Assembly: GCA_021805725.1 (NCBI GenBank)
Contig: JAJZEH010000121.1
Coordinates: 1 to 15,151 of the forward strand
DNA: 15,151 nt
Direction of reading: 5' to 3'
DNA from: Pseudomonadota bacterium
GTDB lineage: Bacteria; Pseudomonadota; Gammaproteobacteria; Burkholderiales; Ferrovaceae
Shown here: piece after piece, positions 8,016-15,151 of the stretch
Layout: every line of letters starts with the position of its first letter
Position numbering within the stretch: position 1 is the first letter of the stretch
The notes under the pieces: model-generated
The model's input: the letters and a program-made list of their open reading frames with translations, nothing else
Databases searched by the model: none
What the model was told of the DNA's origin: nothing
Position numbers and translations under genes: made by a program

Positions 8016-8855
8016 TCAGTCCTCTTTTGACCCGGTTCTCGGACCGCGCACCGCAAAGCCATTGGCATAACGCAAATCCACGCTGCCTCCCGCGGGGATC
8101 ACGCCATTCTGATGCAATTCGGGCCAGACCTTCAAAAAGCGTTGCCAGCCTGCGCCATCGGGTTCACGCCCCAAAAACCAATGCGAACCATCATCCAGCG
8201 TCAACGTCCAGGCCCCCCGCTCGCTCAGTGCCATACCTTCCACATACCGCCCCAGCGGTTTGAGATCGCGGTTGAATCTGTTCCAGGCCTGAAGCATTTC
8301 CGGACCCGTCTCACGCGGTCCCACAAAATGAGGTAATTCCCCTAGATAATCCGCTACAAAGGGCTCACCGAAAATATTGAGCAGCCCCTCATCCCCCCAA
8401 TAAGCCGCGGGGATTTGTTCCTCCACCTGAACTTCCAGGGCATTGGGCCAGATCCTGTGCAAATGAACCGCACGCACCCAGGGGATGGTTTTCAATTCTG
8501 CTGCCGCCGCCGCCAGGTCCACCGTGAAGAAATTCCCCTTAACCCGTTGTGCGGCCTTGGCGACCAACGCCGGGTCGATCTGATGCAGGTTTCCATGAAT
8601 CACCGTGTGCTGAATCTGAAAAAAGGGTCGATGAATCACCCACTGCAGGCTCAGTTTCACCCCCACGACAAGGGACAGCAGAAGGCACACAGCCACCCCA
8701 CTTCGCCAGTGAGCACCCAACCAACGCCAGCATCGCTCCAGAAAACCCGGCGTTTCCGATGGAGAATGCCGTCGGGATACGCCCTGCCGACCAGAGTGCC
8801 TCAACTCGCTTTTCGCTCCCGAGCGCTTATCCCAGGAAATACCACTTACAGCCAC
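8016..8855 (-). CDS. ftsQ: Cell division protein FtsQ
   Basis: FtsQ is a bitopic inner-membrane protein linking early and late divisome parts through FtsB and FtsL. The 279 residues show a basic cytoplasmic part (1-50), one membrane segment (about 52-74, GVAVCLLLSLVVGV), a POTRA domain (about 79-147, ending ALEVQVEEQIP) and the periplasmic beta domain with LLNIFGEPF (158-166) and the conserved VDLRYANGFAVR (259-270). The start is a GTG with GAGGAG about 7 nt upstream. It lies 22 bp after murB, where many relatives have ddl. A tiny open frame of 11 codons overlaps both the murB stop and the ftsQ start. FtsQ is poorly conserved in sequence, but domain order and position make the call firm. Confidence 0.96.
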   Translation of the reverse strand: MAVSGISWDKRSGAKSELRHSGRQGVSRRHSPSETPGFLERCWRWLGAHWRSGVAVCLLLSLVVGVKLSLQWVIHRPFFQIQHTVIHGNLHQIDPALVAKAAQRVKGNFFTVDLAAAAAELKTIPWVRAVHLHRIWPNALEVQVEEQIPAAYWGDEGLLNIFGEPFVADYLGELPHFVGPRETGPEMLQAWNRFNRDLKPLGRYVEGMALSERGAWTLTLDDGSHWFLGREPDGAGWQRFLKVWPELHQNGVIPAGGSVDLRYANGFAVRGPRTGSKED

Positions 8856-8877
8856 CTCGTTCTCCTCATTTCCCGTT

Positions 8878-9789
8878 TCATGCCCTTTCTCCCACGATGC
8901 GCACTTCCGGATGCAGGCACACCCCCTTTTCTGCCAGAATCCGGGACTGTATCTCCGCCACCAGTGTTTCTATATCCGCTGCCGTTGCCTGCCCCCGATT
9001 GACAATGAAATTGGCATGTTTCCGGGAGACTTCCGCCCCGCCGATACGTTTTCCCTTGAGGCCACAACCTTCGATGAGACGCGCCGCGTAATCCCCTGGC
9101 GGATTGCGAAATACCGAGCCGGCATTGGGCAACTCCAGGGGTTGTTCGGCCACCCGCTGCGCCAGCAAGGAGCGGATACGCGTCCTGGCCGTTTCGGAAT
9201 CCCCCGCCGGGAAACGCAACAACACGGATAAAAACCATTCTTCCGGGCCGAACCGGCATTCCGCCCGGAGACTCACGGAACGGTAGCCAATGTCATAGTC
9301 ATCGGGTGTTCGCCAGCGCAGCACGCCCTGGCGATCCACGGTTTCCACCTGGTGTACGTAGTTCCAGATCTCGGCTCCATAGCATCCCGCATTCATGGCC
9401 AGCACCCCCCCCATCGTGCCCGGTATCCCAGCCAGAAACTCCGCGCCCCCGCATCCGGCGCGAGCCGCCAGGCGAGCCACTTTAGGCGCAGGGACGCCAG
9501 CCTCGATCCTCAGGCAACCTTCTTCTTCCCACTTCACTTCCTTCAATGCCCCGTGCATCTGGATCACGGTTGCATCGATCCCCCCTTCCCGCACCAGCAG
9601 ATTACTGCCCAACCCGAGCAAAAACAGGGTCTCCTGCGCTGGCCGGGCACACAGAAACTCCAAAAAATCCTCACGGTGACGGGGCCGGTAGAATTGACGG
9701 GCCCTTCCCCCGGCACGCCAACTGACGTGCTGGTTCATGGGTTCGTTCTGCCGCAATTCACCCCGGGCCACCTGATGTGCCGGCATCAT
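8878..9789 (-). CDS. murB: UDP-N-acetylmuramate dehydrogenase MurB (short, type II-like)
   Basis: MurB is an FAD enzyme that uses NADPH to reduce UDP-GlcNAc-enolpyruvate to UDP-MurNAc in the cytoplasm. The 303 residues are nearer the short type II form than the roughly 340-residue E. coli form. The FAD-binding part has LGLGSNLLV (58-66) and [15 protein letters not shown] (121-135). Catalytic residues are Arg170 (GYR), Ser225 in NAGSVFRNP (222-230) and Glu295 in HPEVRI (293-298). KHANFIVN (257-264) is also conserved. The ATG overlaps the murC stop as ATGA, and a second ATG follows at once; Met18 is a weaker alternative. ftsQ follows after 22 bp. Confidence 0.97.
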   Translation of the reverse strand: MMPAHQVARGELRQNEPMNQHVSWRAGGRARQFYRPRHREDFLEFLCARPAQETLFLLGLGSNLLVREGGIDATVIQMHGALKEVKWEEEGCLRIEAGVPAPKVARLAARAGCGGAEFLAGIPGTMGGVLAMNAGCYGAEIWNYVHQVETVDRQGVLRWRTPDDYDIGYRSVSLRAECRFGPEEWFLSVLLRFPAGDSETARTRIRSLLAQRVAEQPLELPNAGSVFRNPPGDYAARLIEGCGLKGKRIGGAEVSRKHANFIVNRGQATAADIETLVAEIQSRILAEKGVCLHPEVRIVGERA

Positions 9790-11198
9790 GTGTGCGATCC
9801 TCCCCCCAGGCGTTCACATAATTGTCCGGGGAGTTGGCTGATATTTCCCGCGCCCATGGTAATCACTACATCCCCGGCGCGTACCCGTTCCAGCACCCGG
9901 TCCCCCATGACGTCCATCCCCTCGGCCACCACAACGTCCTTCTGCGCCAGAGCCTGGGCCAGGGCCAGGGAATCCACCCCCGGAAGGGGCGTCTCGCCCG
10001 CGGCATAAACCGGGGCCAGAACGACCTGCTCGACTTCCCCCAGCACCCGCACGAACTCTGAAAAACGATCACGGGTGCGGGTATAACGATGGGGTTGAAA
10101 AGCCAGCACCAGTCGCCGTCCTGGAAAAACCCCCCGTGCCGCCTCCAGAGTGGCGGCCATTTCTGCCGGATGATGCCCATAATCGTCCACCAGGGTAATG
10201 AACCCCCCTTGCGGCAGGGGCAGATCGCCATAGCGTTGAAAACGCCGCCCCACTCCCTTGAAGGAGGCAAGTGCACGCACAATGGCCGGATAGGCAGCAT
10301 TCACTTCAATGGCCACCGCAATGGCCGCCAAGGCGTTCAGGACATTATGTCGCCCCGGCAAGGCCAGAGTCACTTCCAGGCGACGTTCCAGGGTACCGTC
10401 CCGGGCCAGGCGCAGTTCCACCCCAAAACGCATCCCCCCGGCCTCGGCGCGCACATCCACGGCCCGGATCTGTGCCTCCGGACCAAATCCATACGTCCGC
10501 ACGGGCCGCTCCACCCGTCCCACCAGGGCGCGTACGACAGGATCCTCCAGACAAAGCACGGCCAGCCCATAAAAGGGCAGATGCTCGAGGAACTGCAGGA
10601 AAGCCGCCTGCAACTGGCCAAAGTCATGGTCGTAACTTTCCATGTGGTCCTGGTCGATATTGGTGACCACCGCCATGACCGGTTGCAACAGCAGAAAGGA
10701 ACCGTCGGACTCATCGGCTTCCACCACCATGAATTCACCGGTTCCCAATGCTGCATGGGTACCGGCACTATTCAACTTTCCCCCGATCACAAAAGTGGGG
10801 TCCAACCCCGCTTCGGATAAAATGCTGGCCACCAGACTGGTGGTCGTGGTTTTGCCATGGGTCCCGGCCACGGCAATCCCCTTGCGCAAACGCATCAGTT
10901 CGGCCAGCATGAGCGCACGCGGCACCACGGGAATCTGAGCCGCCCGCGCCGCTTTCAGTTCCGGATTGTCCGGCAGGACGGCGGTCGAAGTGACCACCAC
11001 ATCGGCCCCCTCGATGTGCCCTGCCTCATGTCCCAGCCAGACCCGCGCACCCAGTCCAGCAAGACGACGAGTGGCCGGATTTTGGAGGGCATCGCTCCCG
11101 GTCACTTCGTACCCCAGGTTGAGCAGGACTTCGGCGATGCCGCTCATACCTGCGCCGCCGATCCCTACAAAATGCACGTGTTGAATCCGGTGCCTCAT
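9786..11198 (-). CDS. murC: UDP-N-acetylmuramate--L-alanine ligase MurC
   Basis: MurC adds L-Ala to UDP-MurNAc using ATP, the first Mur ligase step in the cytoplasm. The 470 residues are full length. The N-terminal Rossmann part has [15 protein letters not shown] (9-23). The central ATPase domain has GTHGKTTTT (112-120), EADESDGSF (160-168) and NIDQDHM (180-186). The C-terminal domain has FKGVGRRFQ (313-321), DDYGHHP (338-344), FQPHRYTRT (367-375) and GAGNI (449-453). The His-containing P-loop and DDYGHHP separate MurC from MurD. It starts inside the murG stop (ATGA) and ends inside the murB start (ATGA), so translation is probably coupled on both sides. Confidence 0.98.
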   Translation of the reverse strand: MRHRIQHVHFVGIGGAGMSGIAEVLLNLGYEVTGSDALQNPATRRLAGLGARVWLGHEAGHIEGADVVVTSTAVLPDNPELKAARAAQIPVVPRALMLAELMRLRKGIAVAGTHGKTTTTSLVASILSEAGLDPTFVIGGKLNSAGTHAALGTGEFMVVEADESDGSFLLLQPVMAVVTNIDQDHMESYDHDFGQLQAAFLQFLEHLPFYGLAVLCLEDPVVRALVGRVERPVRTYGFGPEAQIRAVDVRAEAGGMRFGVELRLARDGTLERRLEVTLALPGRHNVLNALAAIAVAIEVNAAYPAIVRALASFKGVGRRFQRYGDLPLPQGGFITLVDDYGHHPAEMAATLEAARGVFPGRRLVLAFQPHRYTRTRDRFSEFVRVLGEVEQVVLAPVYAAGETPLPGVDSLALAQALAQKDVVVAEGMDVMGDRVLERVRAGDVVITMGAGNISQLPGQLCERLGGGSHT

Positions 11199-12301
11199 CC
11201 TGCCATCTCCTCGCAGACCTGGCTCAAGCGCGCCACTGCCGTCCCCTGATAGAGGCGACGAGCCGCCTCAGCCATACCCAGCAACAGGAGACGGGTCTGC
11301 TCCTGCAACCATTGCGCCAGAGCGGCGGCTTCCAGTTGGGTCTGAGGCCACAAACGGGCAGCCCCCGCGCGCTCCAGAAAACGTGCATTGACCGTCTGGT
11401 GATCATCCACTGCCGCCGGATAAGGCACCAATACGCTCCCCACGCCAGCGGCCGTCAATTCGGCCAAAGTCAGGGCACCCGCCCGACAAATCACCAGATC
11501 ACACTCGGCGTAAGCCGCCGCCATATCTTCGATGAAGGGACGCAAATCCCCCTGTACACCCATTTCCCGGTAACTGGCTTCCAATTCGGCCTGGTGGCGC
11601 GCCCCCCCCTGATGCAGCACAGTGGGACGCACTGCCTGGGGAATCAAGGCCAGGGCACGCGGAACCCACTGGTTCAGGGCCTGGGCCCCCTGACTGCCGC
11701 CCAGCACCAGCAACCGCAGGTTTCCCTGGCGTGGCGCAAAACGCAGACGGGGTTCAGGCAAGTCGACAATCCCACGCCGCACCGGATTGCCCACCGTCTC
11801 CACTCCCTTGGGGCAACCCAGCCAGGGCGTCAAGGGATGAGCCGACGGCTGTCGGAAGGAATCCGGAAACCCTTCGAAAACCTTTTGGGCCAGGCGTCCC
11901 AGGAGTCGGTTGGTCAAACCCGCCACTGCATTCTGTTCGTGAATGATCAGAGGCAGGCGCAGTAAGACTGCTGCCAGCCCCCCCGGCAAGGCCACATAAC
12001 CACCGAACCCGACAACCACATGGGGACGCTGACGCAAAATGACCCCCATGCTCTGGAAAATGGCCCGCGCCACCATGAAAGGAGCCCACAGGCGCCGCCC
12101 CCATCCCTTGCCTCGCACCCCACCCATCGCAACGGTTTCCAGAGGAAAGCCGGATGCGCCGACCCACTGCCCCTCCATCCCCTGTGCCGTGCCAAGCCAG
12201 ACCACGCGCCACCCCTGTATCCGCAACTGTTCTGCCAGCGCCAGGGCCGGAAAAACATGCCCCCCGGTACCGCCTGCCATGATCAATGCGCAACGGCTCA
12301 T
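11195..12301 (-). CDS. murG: Undecaprenyl-PP-MurNAc-pentapeptide GlcNAc transferase MurG
   Basis: MurG is a membrane-associated GT-B glycosyltransferase that adds GlcNAc to lipid I to form lipid II. The frame is open far upstream, but the true start is the ATG overlapping the ftsW stop (ATGA), giving 368 residues and the N-terminus [20 protein letters not shown]. This has the expected glycine-rich lipid-binding loop (10-14). [10 protein letters not shown] (99-108), [12 protein letters not shown] (121-132), GNPVRR (171-176), [10 protein letters not shown] (201-210) and [11 protein letters not shown] (272-282, UDP-GlcNAc binding; most MurGs have Ser in place of Cys272) follow. DDHQ (299-302) is the usual nucleotide-sugar motif. 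murC follows with another ATGA overlap. Confidence 0.97.
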   Translation of the reverse strand: MSRCALIMAGGTGGHVFPALALAEQLRIQGWRVVWLGTAQGMEGQWVGASGFPLETVAMGGVRGKGWGRRLWAPFMVARAIFQSMGVILRQRPHVVVGFGGYVALPGGLAAVLLRLPLIIHEQNAVAGLTNRLLGRLAQKVFEGFPDSFRQPSAHPLTPWLGCPKGVETVGNPVRRGIVDLPEPRLRFAPRQGNLRLLVLGGSQGAQALNQWVPRALALIPQAVRPTVLHQGGARHQAELEASYREMGVQGDLRPFIEDMAAAYAECDLVICRAGALTLAELTAAGVGSVLVPYPAAVDDHQTVNARFLERAGAARLWPQTQLEAAALAQWLQEQTRLLLLGMAEAARRLYQGTAVARLSQVCEEMAG

Positions 12302-13467
12302 CGGGGACCTCCGCGTCGCATCATTTTCTGACGAGTCTCGTAGTCGATGCGCAAGAGCACGGCCAGCGTCACCACATTGGCCACGATCCCGCTGCCCCCG
12401 TAACTGAGCAGGGGCAAGGTCAACCCCTTGGTGGGCAGAAGCCCCATATTGACCCCCATGTTGACCAAACTCTGAAGCGCGAACCATACCCCCACGCCTT
12501 GCGCCAGCAAGGCTTCGAAATAACGCTCCATCGAGGCCGCACGACGTCCGATGGCAAAACTTCGCGCGATCAGGAAGGAGAACAGGCCCAACGTCACCAG
12601 CACCCCCAGAAAACCCAGTTCTTCGGCAATCACCGCCATCAGGAAATCGGTATGCGCCTCGGGCAGGTAGAGTTGTTTTTCCACGCTGGCCCCCAGCCCC
12701 AATCCCCACAGTCCTCCATGCCCAAAGGCGATCAGCGCATGTGTCAACTGATAACCCTTGCCAAAAGGATCCGCCCAGGGATTCCAGAACCAGATCAGCC
12801 GATTGAAACGATAGGGCGAAAGAACGATCAGCAGGGCAAAGGCAATGGCCAGCAGGATCATCAGAAAGACAAACCATTTGCCGTCGAATCCCCCCAGGAA
12901 AAGTATCGCACCTGCAACCCCGATCATCACCACAAAGGCGCCAAAGTCGGGTTCCTTGAGCAGGAGCAACCCCACCAGGAACATCACGATCAACATGGGC
13001 AGGAAGACTTTCTTGAGGTCATGCATGACTGCGGCCTTGCGCGCCGTGTAATCCGCCGCATAAACCAGCACAAAAAACTTCATGAATTCCGATGGCTGCA
13101 CATTAAACCCCAGAAAGGACAACCAACGCCGACTGCCATTGACTTCCTTGCCCAGACCGGGAACCAGTACCAGCAGCAACCCCAGCGCGCCCACCCCGAA
13201 CAGCGGGAGTGCGTATCTTTTCCAGCGTTCCAGGGGCACCTGAAAGGCTGCCCACCCCGCCAGAAGGGCGACGCCCACGTACAGGGACTGACGAAAAAAG
13301 AAATACGTGGAGCGAAACCCCAGGTGACGGTCGGCTTCCGCACTGGCGATGGAGGCCGAATACACCATGACCATCCCGAACGCCAGCAAAGTCATGATGG
13401 TCCACAGGAGCGGCAGGTCAAACTCGGACTGTTCCGCATTTCCGGGCGGGATATTGAAACGCTTCAT
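12298..13467 (-). CDS. ftsW: Septal peptidoglycan glycosyltransferase FtsW (SEDS family)
   Basis: FtsW is a polytopic inner-membrane SEDS polymerase that makes septal glycan strands together with FtsI. With the chosen start it has 389 residues and about ten hydrophobic segments. Conserved patches are NGSRRWL (110-116), QPSEFMKF (124-131), KEPDFG (171-176), PEAHTDF (269-275, with the SEDS catalytic Asp274) and GLLPTKGLTLPLLSYGGS (342-359). Three starts compete: ATG at 13467, which overlaps the murD stop as ATGA like the next three junctions; ATG at 13473, two codons longer, with GGAGG 4 nt away; and a TTG at 13491. I prefer 13467 for the overlap pattern and the 10-nt spacing to GGAGG; 13473 is nearly as good. 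murG follows with an ATGA overlap. Confidence 0.97.
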   Translation of the reverse strand: MKRFNIPPGNAEQSEFDLPLLWTIMTLLAFGMVMVYSASIASAEADRHLGFRSTYFFFRQSLYVGVALLAGWAAFQVPLERWKRYALPLFGVGALGLLLVLVPGLGKEVNGSRRWLSFLGFNVQPSEFMKFFVLVYAADYTARKAAVMHDLKKVFLPMLIVMFLVGLLLLKEPDFGAFVVMIGVAGAILFLGGFDGKWFVFLMILLAIAFALLIVLSPYRFNRLIWFWNPWADPFGKGYQLTHALIAFGHGGLWGLGLGASVEKQLYLPEAHTDFLMAVIAEELGFLGVLVTLGLFSFLIARSFAIGRRAASMERYFEALLAQGVGVWFALQSLVNMGVNMGLLPTKGLTLPLLSYGGSGIVANVVTLAVLLRIDYETRQKMMRRGGPR

Positions 13468-14864
13468 TGCCATTTTTCCTCCCCATGCCAAGCCAGGGCA
13501 TGCACCGCCGTACAGAAAACGTCCGCGCGGTGGAGGTAGTTGTGAAACATGTCAAAACTCGCGCAGGCCGGAGACATCAGTACGCTCTCTCCCGGACGCG
13601 CCAGAGCGAAGGCCCGCTCCACGGCATCCTGCATGTCGGTCGCAAAGACACGCGGAACGGCCAGCCCTTCGAGCGCCTCATCGATCCGCGCGCCATCCCT
13701 TCCAATCAAAACTACCGCTCGGGCGTGAGTCGCCACTGCCGGACGCAAGGGGGAGAAATCCTGGCCCTTGCCATCCCCGCCGGCAATCAATACCACTGGC
13801 GCATCCACCCCCTTCAAGGCGGCCACGGTGGCCCCCACGTTGGTGCCCTTCGAGTCATCGAAGAAACGTACCCCCGCCACGTCCGCCACCCATTCCACGC
13901 GGTGCGGCAACCCCCGAAATTCCCTGATGGCGTTCAGCATGGCCGGTTCCGCCCAGCCCAGGGCCTGCCCCATGGCCAACGCCGCCAATACATTGGCCAC
14001 GTTGTGTTCCCCCCACAAGGGCACTTCGGAACGACGCAGAACCCGGCGATTCCCCTGTACCAGCCAGCGTTCCCCGTTTTGCAGGACAACACCCCAATCC
14101 CGCGCATTGACAGGGGCATCCAGGCCGAAAGTGGGGGTTTCAGCGGAAATCATGGCCTTCACCAAGGCATCTTCCCGATTCCCCACCGGGTGTTCGCACC
14201 CCTGATAGATGCGTGCCTTCGCCGCAGCGTAGGTAGCCATGTCCGGATAACGATCCATGTGGTCCTCGCTCACATTCAGGACCACGGCACTGTCCGGGTC
14301 CAGTGAAGCAAGGGTCTCCAGTTGGAAACTGGACAATTCCAGCACCAGCACTTCGGGCCACGGCGAGGTCATCAGGACCTCCAGCAAGGGAACGCCAATA
14401 TTTCCTGCCACTGTGGTGCGCAAGCCCTGGGCTCGGGCCAGATCGCCCAACAGGGAGACGACCGTACTTTTCCCGTTGGCTCCGGTCACCGCCAGAATTT
14501 TGGGGCGCCGGGAATGTCGCGCCAACACCCGGGCCGCCACCTCCACGTCGCCCAGAAAAGGCATCCCACGCGTACGCCACCCATGAATCAGGGGATCATC
14601 CAGCGCGACGCCAGGACTGACGACCACCCAATCCGTCGCCTGGAACAGACCATCCTGCCAGGGACCGCCCAGGAACGCCACGCCCGGATACGTTTCTTCC
14701 AGAATCTGACGATGGGGCGGCTGGACGCGCGTATCCGCCACGCGTACGTCATATCCTTGCCGCATCAACCAGCGCACGGCGGCCCACCCCGTGTCGCCCA
14801 GTCCCAGAACAAGGACCCGGCGTCCCGCAGGCATCGAAGAGTGGTGTAAAAGGGATTCCGTCAT
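13464..14864 (-). CDS. murD: UDP-N-acetylmuramoyl-L-alanine--D-glutamate ligase MurD
   Basis: MurD adds D-Glu to UDP-MurNAc-L-Ala with ATP in the cytoplasm. The 466 residues are normal. The N-terminal domain has VLVLGLGDTGWAAV (17-30). The ATPase domain has TGANGKST (127-134), ELSSFQLE (176-183) and NVSEDHMDRY (197-206). Lys216 in AAAKARIY is the expected carbamoylated lysine. The C-terminal domain has HRVEWV (321-326), DDSKGTN (336-342) and SPACASFD (431-438). The ATG lies 2 nt after the mraY stop; Met11 is a possible later start close to the Rossmann fold. ftsW follows with an ATGA overlap if its start is at 13467. Confidence 0.98.
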   Translation of the reverse strand: MTESLLHHSSMPAGRRVLVLGLGDTGWAAVRWLMRQGYDVRVADTRVQPPHRQILEETYPGVAFLGGPWQDGLFQATDWVVVSPGVALDDPLIHGWRTRGMPFLGDVEVAARVLARHSRRPKILAVTGANGKSTVVSLLGDLARAQGLRTTVAGNIGVPLLEVLMTSPWPEVLVLELSSFQLETLASLDPDSAVVLNVSEDHMDRYPDMATYAAAKARIYQGCEHPVGNREDALVKAMISAETPTFGLDAPVNARDWGVVLQNGERWLVQGNRRVLRRSEVPLWGEHNVANVLAALAMGQALGWAEPAMLNAIREFRGLPHRVEWVADVAGVRFFDDSKGTNVGATVAALKGVDAPVVLIAGGDGKGQDFSPLRPAVATHARAVVLIGRDGARIDEALEGLAVPRVFATDMQDAVERAFALARPGESVLMSPACASFDMFHNYLHRADVFCTAVHALAWHGEEKWQ

Positions 14865-14866
14865 GA

Positions 14867-15151
14867 TCAGCGAATCTTGAGTGTGGAAAGGCCGGCCAGG
14901 ACCAATACGGTGGTAATGATCCAGAAACGCACCACCACCTGGTTTTCTTTCCAGCCCTTCAGTTCAAAATGATGATGGATGGGCGCCATACGAAAAATAC
15001 GCGTGCCCGTCAATTTGAAGGACACCACCTGCAGTACCACCGACAGGGTTTCCAGTACGAACACCCCCCCCATCACGAACAACACGATTTCCTGTCGTAC
15101 GATCACCGCCACCAACCCCAAAGCCCCCCCCAACGCCAGGGCGCCCACATC
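14867..15151 (-). CDS. mraY: Phospho-MurNAc-pentapeptide transferase MraY, C-terminal fragment
   Basis: Only the last 94 codons are inside the window; the gene continues past the right edge. MraY transfers phospho-MurNAc-pentapeptide to undecaprenyl phosphate to form lipid I in the inner membrane. The fragment opens with DVGALALGG, the end of the conserved (M/F)GDVG(S/A)LALGG loop that carries an active-site Asp. Two hydrophobic segments, the hallmark loop [14 protein letters not shown] and a last membrane helix ending LSTLKIR follow. The family-specific HHH loop makes the call firm. murD starts 2 nt after the stop, so the two are surely co-transcribed. Confidence 0.97.
   Translation of the reverse strand, partial: DVGALALGGALGLVAVIVRQEIVLFVMGGVFVLETLSVVLQVVSFKLTGTRIFRMAPIHHHFELKGWKENQVVVRFWIITTVLVLAGLSTLKIR

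Noticed and set aside
12733..12739. TTGACA on the minus strand inside ftsW as a promoter
   Set aside because: No -10-like hexamer occurs at 16-18 bp; the bases encode the conserved QLTHALIA of FtsW. A second TTGACA inside murD near 13550 fails for the same reason.
12302..12877. N-terminal extension of MurG by about 190 residues
   Set aside because: The frame is open upstream, but the extension lies inside ftsW in another frame and has no homology-like pattern. The ATG at 12301 gives the standard MurG start.
12286..13539. Plus-strand open frame of 417 codons opposite ftsW
   Set aside because: It is very rich in Gln, His and Lys with no domain, which is what the reverse complement of a hydrophobic membrane protein gives.

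Overview
The window is an ordinary chromosomal stretch of a GC-rich proteobacterium. Almost every gene lies on the minus strand, so it is read from right to left. It holds the 3' half of the division and cell-wall (dcw) cluster: mraY (3' end only), murD, ftsW, murG, murC, murB, ftsQ, ftsA, ftsZ, lpxC. After one divergent gene of the DciA (DUF721) family come secA, argJ and the first codons of a mutT/Nudix gene. lpxC and the lipid A pathway show a Gram-negative outer membrane. The order lpxC-dciA-secA-argJ-mutT and the FtsA/FtsZ sequences fit the Beta-/Gammaproteobacteria or Acidithiobacillia. I cannot place it more finely.

Right part (about 4629-15151): the cytoplasmic peptidoglycan precursor pathway (MurB, MurC, MurD), the membrane steps (MraY, MurG), the septal glycan polymerase (FtsW), the divisome core (FtsQ, FtsA, FtsZ) and the first committed lipid A enzyme (LpxC). 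The genes are packed as one operon. Four junctions in a row (murD/ftsW, ftsW/murG, murG/murC, murC/murB) can be ATGA stop/start overlaps, and mraY/murD and ftsQ/ftsA are only 2-3 nt apart. No ddl lies between murB and ftsQ. lpxC ends the run and overlaps the convergent dciA-like gene by 16 bp.

Left part (1-4203): secA and the dciA-like gene diverge from a 108-bp gap that must hold both promoters. secA is followed by argJ (the cyclic arginine pathway) and then by mutT, 3 nt after argJ.

The most unusual spot is the secA-argJ junction. The last 37 bp of secA (11 codons, stop and one base) are repeated exactly in front of argJ. The two copies enclose 33 bp that contain a near-consensus sigma70 promoter (TTGACA-N17-TATGAT) with a palindrome in its spacer. 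Removing one 70-bp unit would join secA straight to the argJ ribosome binding site. It looks like a local duplication or insertion that gave argJ its own promoter, and it could be reversible. I see no RNA genes, insertion sequences, CRISPR arrays or new multi-gene system. No stretch of more than about 110 bp lacks a gene.
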